A stretch of 39,705 bases of DNA from an uncultured beta proteobacterium (GTDB taxonomy: Bacteria > Pseudomonadota > Gammaproteobacteria > Burkholderiales > Burkholderiaceae_B): positions 1 to 39,705 of the forward strand of contig CAIPID010000498.1 in NCBI GenBank assembly GCA_903865015.1, read 5' to 3'. Of this stretch, positions 34,357 to 39,705 are shown piece by piece. Every line of letters begins with the position of its first letter. The first letter of the stretch is position 1. The position numbers and the translations under genes are program-made. The notes beneath the pieces were generated by a model. It worked only from the letters and a program-made list of their open reading frames with translations. It ran no database searches and had not been told where the DNA came from.

Positions 34357-36189
34357 ATGTGTGGCATCGTCGGTGCAGTAGCTTCGCGCAACATCACGCC
34401 CATTCTGGTCGAGGGCCTTAAACGCCTTGAATACCGTGGCTACGATTCCTGCGGCGTTGCCGTATTCGACAATGGTGGTTTACGGCGTGTGCGCAGTACC
34501 GAGCGCGTAGCCGAGCTCGAGGAGCACATTGCGCGAGATCATGTTGCAGGATTTACGGGGATTGCGCACACTCGCTGGGCAACGCATGGCGCACCGGTTA
34601 CGCGTAACGCCCATCCGCATTTCTCTGGACAAGGCACCGACGGCCCAAGTATTGCGCTAGTGCATAACGGCATTATCGAAAACCACGAAGAACTTCGCGC
34701 AGAGTTGCAAGCGCAAGGTTATGTATTTGAGAGTCAGACAGATACCGAAGTGATCGCACATCTTGTGCACCATCTATATCACGGTGATTTGCTCGACGCT
34801 GTGCAACAGGCGATTAAACGTTTGCATGGTGCGTATGCGATTGCAGTGTTTTGCCGCGACGAGCCGCACCGAATCGTGGCTGCGCGTCAAGGCTCACCGC
34901 TTGTAATCGGTCGTGGCAAAAACGAAAACTTTCTTGCCTCTGATGCATTAGCGCTTGCAGGTACGACCGACCAGATTGTTTATCTTGAAGACGGTGACGT
35001 CGCCGATTTACAGTTAGGAAATGTCTGGATCATGGATCAATCAGGCAAAGCCGTGACACGTACGATCAATACGGTGCATGTGCATACAGGCGCTGCAGAT
35101 TTAGGCCCATACCGTCATTACATGCAGAAAGAAATTTTTGAGCAACCAAGAGCCGTAGGTGACACGCTCGAAGATGTTGAGTCGATTGCGCCAGAGATGT
35201 TTGGTGATCAGGCGTATAAAGTTTTTAAGCAAATCGATCGCGTCCTGATACTCGCATGTGGCACAAGCTATTACGCAGGCTTAACCGCCAAATACTGGAT
35301 CGAGTCGATTGCAAAAATACCGGTATCGGTTGAGATCGCAAGCGAATACCGCTATCGAGATAGCGTACCAAATCCCAACACGCTAGTCGTCACTATCTCC
35401 CAGTCAGGCGAAACGGCCGACACGCTCGCGGCCTTAAAGCACGCGCGCGGGTTGGGTATGGAGCAGACGCTCACCATCTGCAATGTCTCGACAAGCGCGA
35501 TGGTCCGTGAGTGCAAGCTCGCCTTCATTACCCGCGCAGGCGTTGAGATTGGCGTGGCGTCTACAAAGGCGTTCACCACGCAGTTGACCGCGTTGTTCAT
35601 GCTGACACTTGCACTGGCGCAAGTCCATGGGCAACTGACCGACGAACAGGAAATAGAGCACGTAAGAGCCTTGCGTCATTTGCCTTCTGCGATTAGCGCA
35701 GTACTCGCGCTCGAGCCGCAAATTATGGCGTGGTCTGATAAATTCGCTGCAAAAGAAAACGCATTGTTCCTCGGTCGCGGCATGCATTATCCGATCGCGC
35801 TCGAGGGCGCATTAAAGCTCAAGGAAATCAGCTATATCCATGCTGAAGCCTACCCCGCCGGTGAGCTTAAGCATGGGCCGCTCGCACTTGTGACCGAGCA
35901 AATGCCGGTTGTGACGATCGCACCTAACGATGCGCTGCTCGAAAAACTCAAATCAAATATGCAAGAAGTCCGCGCGCGCGGTGGTGAGCTGTATGTGTTT
36001 GCAGATGCGGGCACAAAAATTGTGAATAGCGAAGGCGTGCATGTGATCCGTATGCCTGAAAACTACGGACCTCTTTCACCTATCCTGCATACGATACCTT
36101 TGCAACTGCTGGCTTATCACACGGCTTGCTCAAGGGGAACGGATGTTGATAAGCCTAGGAATTTGGCTAAGAGTGTGACGGTGGAGTAG
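34357..36189 (+). CDS. glmS: Glutamine--fructose-6-phosphate aminotransferase (isomerizing)
   Basis: [36 protein letters not shown]; two SIS domains; C-terminal [11 protein letters not shown]. Confidence 0.98.
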   Translation: MCGIVGAVASRNITPILVEGLKRLEYRGYDSCGVAVFDNGGLRRVRSTERVAELEEHIARDHVAGFTGIAHTRWATHGAPVTRNAHPHFSGQGTDGPSIALVHNGIIENHEELRAELQAQGYVFESQTDTEVIAHLVHHLYHGDLLDAVQQAIKRLHGAYAIAVFCRDEPHRIVAARQGSPLVIGRGKNENFLASDALALAGTTDQIVYLEDGDVADLQLGNVWIMDQSGKAVTRTINTVHVHTGAADLGPYRHYMQKEIFEQPRAVGDTLEDVESIAPEMFGDQAYKVFKQIDRVLILACGTSYYAGLTAKYWIESIAKIPVSVEIASEYRYRDSVPNPNTLVVTISQSGETADTLAALKHARGLGMEQTLTICNVSTSAMVRECKLAFITRAGVEIGVASTKAFTTQLTALFMLTLALAQVHGQLTDEQEIEHVRALRHLPSAISAVLALEPQIMAWSDKFAAKENALFLGRGMHYPIALEGALKLKEISYIHAEAYPAGELKHGPLALVTEQMPVVTIAPNDALLEKLKSNMQEVRARGGELYVFADAGTKIVNSEGVHVIRMPENYGPLSPILHTIPLQLLAYHTACSRGTDVDKPRNLAKSVTVE

Positions 36190-36347
36190 TTTCGTTAGGG
36201 GGTAATAATCAGGAAGGTTTTCTTGTCCGTTTCAGGCTAACGATCAGGACGAGAGGCTTGATGATTGGGGCATATTCAGGCTATCAAATTGAGCTTTCAG
36301 ACAAGATTATTGCCCTACGTATAGGCAATTTGTTTCGCGGCACTTAA

Positions 36348-36380
36348 AACTAACGCACCTCTGGCTCCAGTGGGTTAGTT
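36348..36380. terminator. Candidate (possibly bidirectional) terminator hairpin
   Basis: AACTAACGCACCTCTGG-CT-CCAGTGGGTTAGTT with one mismatch and a bulge. On the minus strand it is followed by TTT, downstream of the 36405 gene. Confidence 0.5.
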
Positions 36381-36404
36381 AAAAGTGATCGACAACAGTC
36401 AGTG

Positions 36405-36992
36405 TTAAGCGCAAAGCATAATCAGATTGTTGATTTCAGCCTCTGCCATCTCATGCATTTTTGTACTGTTCAGAATCAGCGCCTCAAGATCGGGTGCGCT
36501 GAGTGCATTCTGGGGATCCATGTTGATGATCTCAAGATACATCGCGATCAGCTCCTCCAGCACATTGATGCTTTCGGCGGCATCAGGATCGAGATCAAAA
36601 TCTTCCTGATCCTGAAAAAATCCATCCATAAACGCATCAAGTTCTTCGCCACGAATACGTGCCTGATTCATTAAGTCGCCAATCGTTGCAGGAATTGCGA
36701 TGGGTGTCAGGGTAAAGGGATTATCTTGATCGGAATGTGCAGAGAGAGCATCCCAGAGACGCGTTAGGAAAGTATCCTGAATTTCTTTGATCGCATCATC
36801 TGAGTCGATCTCAGGAAACTCCCCATCCCACAAGGCATGCAGCTCAAAAGCAGGATCCACAACAAAGGGGCTGGCGATCGCTCCCATGAAGGCAGCTCTG
36901 ACCTCGTGAAGCTTGTAAGGACATTCGTATTTGGTGAGTAAGCGTTCGACGTCTTGATTGAGCACGGTTTTGGAATCCAGAGAGGTAAGCAT
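36405..36992 (-). CDS. Acidic UPF0149/YgfB-like hypothetical protein
   Basis: ~195 aa ORF, Asp/Glu-rich, with LLTKYECPYKLHEVRAAFMGAIASPF and GEELDAFMDGFFQ segments weakly resembling UPF0149. Start at MLTSLDSK; the ORF extends to 37013. Confidence 0.5.
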   Translation of the reverse strand: MLTSLDSKTVLNQDVERLLTKYECPYKLHEVRAAFMGAIASPFVVDPAFELHALWDGEFPEIDSDDAIKEIQDTFLTRLWDALSAHSDQDNPFTLTPIAIPATIGDLMNQARIRGEELDAFMDGFFQDQEDFDLDPDAAESINVLEELIAMYLEIINMDPQNALSAPDLEALILNSTKMHEMAEAEINNLIMLCA

Positions 36993-37006
36993 ATGATTAG
37001 AAGTAT

Positions 37007-37408
37007 ATGACACCCTTACAGAAACTCACGCTTTATTACGATGCCGCCTGCCCTCTGTGCAGGGCGGAGATTCAGTTCTTGTCCCGTCGTAATCAACAGG
37101 GATTGCTTGCGTTTGTTGATATCAACTCTGAGCACTACCAGCCCGAGATTGTCGGGGTGTCGTGTGAGCAAGCCTTGGCTGCGATGTATGGCCAATATGC
37201 TGATGGAAAGTTAATCAGTGGCGTAGATGTGTTTGCCGCCGCCTATGCTCGCGCAAACCTTAAGGCCTTAGCCTGGCTATTTTCGCGAAAAGCGTTGCGA
37301 CCTGTTATGGACTGGGGTTATAGATTTTTTGCTAGAAACCGACATACTATTTCCAGAATGTTCGGACCATTCGCTTTGTGGTTAGTTACGCTCGCAAACA
37401 AAAAATAA
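37007..37408 (+). CDS. DCC family thiol-disulfide oxidoreductase (DUF393)
   Basis: LYYDAACPLCRAEIQFLSRRNQQGLLAFVDINS (DxxCPLC) and WLFSRKALRPVMDWGYRFFARNRHTISR. Confidence 0.9.
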   Translation: MTPLQKLTLYYDAACPLCRAEIQFLSRRNQQGLLAFVDINSEHYQPEIVGVSCEQALAAMYGQYADGKLISGVDVFAAAYARANLKALAWLFSRKALRPVMDWGYRFFARNRHTISRMFGPFALWLVTLANKK

Positions 37409-37447
37409 AATTAAATGTCATGAATACCTAACCTCGTGAGATTGCAA

Positions 37448-37807
37448 ATGAAATTATTCAGCAAAACAGTTTTGTTCATTGTGATTTTTTCATTAGCATC
37501 CTGTGCAAACAACTATTACGCTGGTGTGGACGCAGAGGATCAGTTGACGATTAACGCTGCAACCTGTGGAGAATTGCTGGAGGAGTATCCCGATTATCTG
37601 GCAGCAGAAAACGAACTCGCTGCAAACCTCAAGGATCGCGTGCAGACGCAAGTTGCGACTAATTTGATTGGCGCAGCGACCCTTGCCACACTTGGACTGG
37701 GCTTATTCAGTTTTGACGATACTTCTGATGCTAGCGCAGCACTCGCCGAGTTGAAGGCGATCCGCATTGCCTTGGCCACTGCAATACAGACTCGTGGTTG
37801 TAAATAA
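37448..37807 (+). CDS. Small putative lipoprotein, hypothetical
   Basis: MKLFSKTVLFIVIFSLASCANNYYAGVDAEDQ: signal peptide with lipobox LASC. Confidence 0.65.
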   Translation: MKLFSKTVLFIVIFSLASCANNYYAGVDAEDQLTINAATCGELLEEYPDYLAAENELAANLKDRVQTQVATNLIGAATLATLGLGLFSFDDTSDASAALAELKAIRIALATAIQTRGCK

Positions 37808-37813
37808 ATAGAT

Positions 37814-38782
37814 TTACTCTGCCGCCTTAATCCCCGCGTCTTTAATAATCTTGCCAAATAATTCGTAATCAGCCTTGTAGCGTTTAGCCATTTCCTCTGG
37901 CGTGCTTGCAATAATGTTGTAGCCACTTGCGCGCAATTTTTTGGCAATCTCAGGATCCGCCAACGCTTTGAGTAGTCCTGCGTTTAATGTTGCGATTGTC
38001 GCGGGCGGCGTTTTGCCGGGAGCAGTCAGTCCCCACCAGATCGATTGGTTCAGCTCTTTGTAACCACTTTCTACAAAAGTCGGTACATCAGGCAGGACTG
38101 GTGAGCGTTCAGTAGCAACGATTGCGAGTGCGCGGACTTTACCAGACTGGATTTGTGGCAAGAGGCTTGCGACTGAGCCTGTATAGAGGTCAATACGCTG
38201 ACTGATCAGATCGGTATAAGCAAGCGCCCAGCCACGGTAGGGGATGTGTGTCAGATGCACTTTGCCAGTCGAGCGCCACAGGTGGCCGAGCAGATCGCCG
38301 GTACCACCTGCGCCAGGAATACCGAGCGTAAGCTTGCCTGGATTTTTCGTAGCGGCGGCGGCGACATCGGCTAGTGTTTTATAAGGCGAGTCAGGTGCGA
38401 CAACAAATACGCTTGGTGAGGAGGCAACTAAGCCGACGGGGGTGAAATCCTTAAACGTGTCGTAGGATAATTTTTCATAGAGCCACGGGTTGAGTACGAT
38501 GTTGTCAGTCTGAGCGAGTACCAGCGCGTAGCCGTCGGGATTTGCGCGCGCGGTGGAGTCTAGTGCGAGGTTGCCACCTGCTCCAGGTTTGTTTTCAACG
38601 ACCGTTTTCCAGCCCATTTTTTCTGTCATCCCGCCTGCGACTAAACGTGCGAGCGTGTCAGTGCCACCGCCTGGGGGGAAGGGTGAAATGATGGTGATAG
38701 GCTTGGTTGGGAAATCTTGTGCTGAGGACAAGGAGGACATTAGGGAAAGTGCAGAGGCGATTAGAAGTTTTTTTATTTTCAT
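37814..38782 (-). CDS. Tripartite tricarboxylate transporter substrate-binding protein (Bug family)
   Basis: FPTKPITIISPFPPGGGTDTLARLVAGGMTEKMGWKTVVENKPGAGGNLALDSTARANPDGYALV. Confidence 0.95.
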   Translation of the reverse strand: MKIKKLLIASALSLMSSLSSAQDFPTKPITIISPFPPGGGTDTLARLVAGGMTEKMGWKTVVENKPGAGGNLALDSTARANPDGYALVLAQTDNIVLNPWLYEKLSYDTFKDFTPVGLVASSPSVFVVAPDSPYKTLADVAAAATKNPGKLTLGIPGAGGTGDLLGHLWRSTGKVHLTHIPYRGWALAYTDLISQRIDLYTGSVASLLPQIQSGKVRALAIVATERSPVLPDVPTFVESGYKELNQSIWWGLTAPGKTPPATIATLNAGLLKALADPEIAKKLRASGYNIIASTPEEMAKRYKADYELFGKIIKDAGIKAAE

Positions 38783-38926
38783 TGGTTTTATATCTCTTTG
38801 TATGAAATTTAGTTCACATCGAGCTTATAGCGATAGTGACTTATTAGTCTAATTGAATTTAGGGATATAAATATTCAAAATGATTAACTCAAGTCCAGTT
38901 CAAAAATATTGATTTGCACAAGGGTT

Positions 38927-38957
38927 TAACGTTTGACGTTATTAACGATAGTCGTTA
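38927..38957. promoter_or_regulatory. Two tandem palindromes, probable HigA operators
   Basis: TAACGT-TTG-ACGTTA (38927-38941) and TAACGA-TAG-TCGTTA (38943-38957) just upstream of the toxin start. Confidence 0.75.
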
Positions 38958-38964
38958 TTATTTC

Positions 38965-39243
38965 ATGATAGAAAGTTTTGCGTGCGAAGACACGCGAGAT
39001 CTTTTTATGGGTGAGAAGGTTGCAAGATTCGTCAATTTTCAGACGACGGCGATACGCAAGCTTCAGCAGCTCCATGCTGCTCAAACACTTTCTTTTTTAA
39101 GAAAACCGCCAGGTAATCGATTAGAACCACTTCAGGGTGACCTAAAGGGTTATTACAGCATTCGTATTAATGACCAATGGCGATTAAGTTTCTTATGGGG
39201 AGATGGGTCCGTTCATCAAGTACAAATTATTGACTATCATTAA
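38965..39243 (+). CDS. higB: HigB/RelE-type toxin
   Basis: MIESFACEDTRDLFMGEKVARFVNFQTTAIRKLQQLHAAQTLSFLRKPPGNRLEPLQGDLKGYYSIRINDQWRLSFLW: HigB-like. Start chosen downstream of the operator; the ORF extends to 38914. Confidence 0.93.
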   Translation: MIESFACEDTRDLFMGEKVARFVNFQTTAIRKLQQLHAAQTLSFLRKPPGNRLEPLQGDLKGYYSIRINDQWRLSFLWGDGSVHQVQIIDYH

Positions 39244-39255
39244 TCGAGATAAACG

Positions 39256-39576
39256 ATGGCCCGAAAATTACCGCTTGCCCATCCTGGTGTGATCCTCAGC
39301 GAAGACTGGCTAAAACCGCTAGGTTTAAGCCAATATGCACTAGCACGTGCAATCTCGGTGCCGCCAAGAAGAATCAATGAAATAGTAAAAGGCTTAAGAG
39401 GTATTACTGTTGATACAGCATTAAGACTTGCAGCGTTTTTTGGAACCGATGCCCAAAGCTGGATTAACTTGCAAACACACTACGACACAGAGCTCGCACG
39501 TGAGGCGATGTCTGAAGTGCTTTCACATATTGTTCAATATGAATCTTCGGCTGTTAGACACGTTAGTAAGAAATAA
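39256..39576 (+). CDS. higA: HigA family antitoxin (XRE)
   Basis: HPGVILSEDWLKPLGLSQYALARAISVPPRRINEIVKGLRGITVDTALRLAAFFGTDAQSWINLQTHYD. Confidence 0.95.
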   Translation: MARKLPLAHPGVILSEDWLKPLGLSQYALARAISVPPRRINEIVKGLRGITVDTALRLAAFFGTDAQSWINLQTHYDTELAREAMSEVLSHIVQYESSAVRHVSKK

Positions 39577-39607
39577 CTCTTAGTATTCATTGCTCAGGCA
39601 GCTCCGA

Positions 39608-39705
39608 TTACCGCAAACTATCCGTAGCCGTTTCATTGAGCAACAACCTCACACCAAGAGAGCCATTACCCTGGCGAACAGGTGCTTTTTTTAAATAAAC
39701 CTCAA
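39608..39705 (-). CDS. Possible C-terminal end of a gene continuing past the right edge
   Basis: Reverse-strand frame reads ...EVYLKKAPVRQGNGSLGVRLLLNETATDSLR* with no internal stop to the window edge. Short, so weak. Confidence 0.4.
   Translation of the reverse strand, partial: EVYLKKAPVRQGNGSLGVRLLLNETATDSLR

Noticed and set aside
36318-36334. ATTGCC...GGCAAT inverted repeat downstream of glmS
   Set aside because: Only a 6 bp stem with a loose loop and no U-run. Too weak to call a terminator or operator.

Overview
The window is a compact, gene-dense stretch of a betaproteobacterial chromosome. The gene content (two Bug-type tripartite tricarboxylate receptors, PhaM-like, DUF2970, DUF3717) suggests Burkholderiales, probably Alcaligenaceae, but this is inferred from protein resemblance only. 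From left to right it contains: a minus-strand mla lipid-transport cluster leading into an ABC exporter, a BolA-like gene and a partial murA; a Bug receptor; gltD and gltB; a degenerate REP-associated transposase-like gene with a REP-like palindrome; an SdiA-regulated-like protein; rpoH with a perfect CIRCE operator; a Na+/H+ antiporter with a cNMP-binding-like tail; a NUDIX hydrolase; a caa3-type cytochrome oxidase and heme A biogenesis cluster; a PhaM-like gene; glmU, an MFS transporter and a glycosyltransferase; a divergent lrp-like/glmS pair separated by three evenly spaced palindromes; small hypotheticals and a DCC protein; a second Bug receptor; and a higBA-type toxin-antitoxin pair with two tandem operator-like palindromes. 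No rRNA, tRNA, CRISPR array or intact insertion sequence was recognised. The most interesting signals are the transposase-like protein that has lost its HUH and tyrosine residues but sits beside a REP-like repeat, the helically phased palindrome array between lrp-like and glmS, CIRCE upstream of rpoH, and the apparent absence of mlaB and ctaG/cox11 from otherwise canonical clusters. I see no clear evidence of a wholly new multi-gene system.
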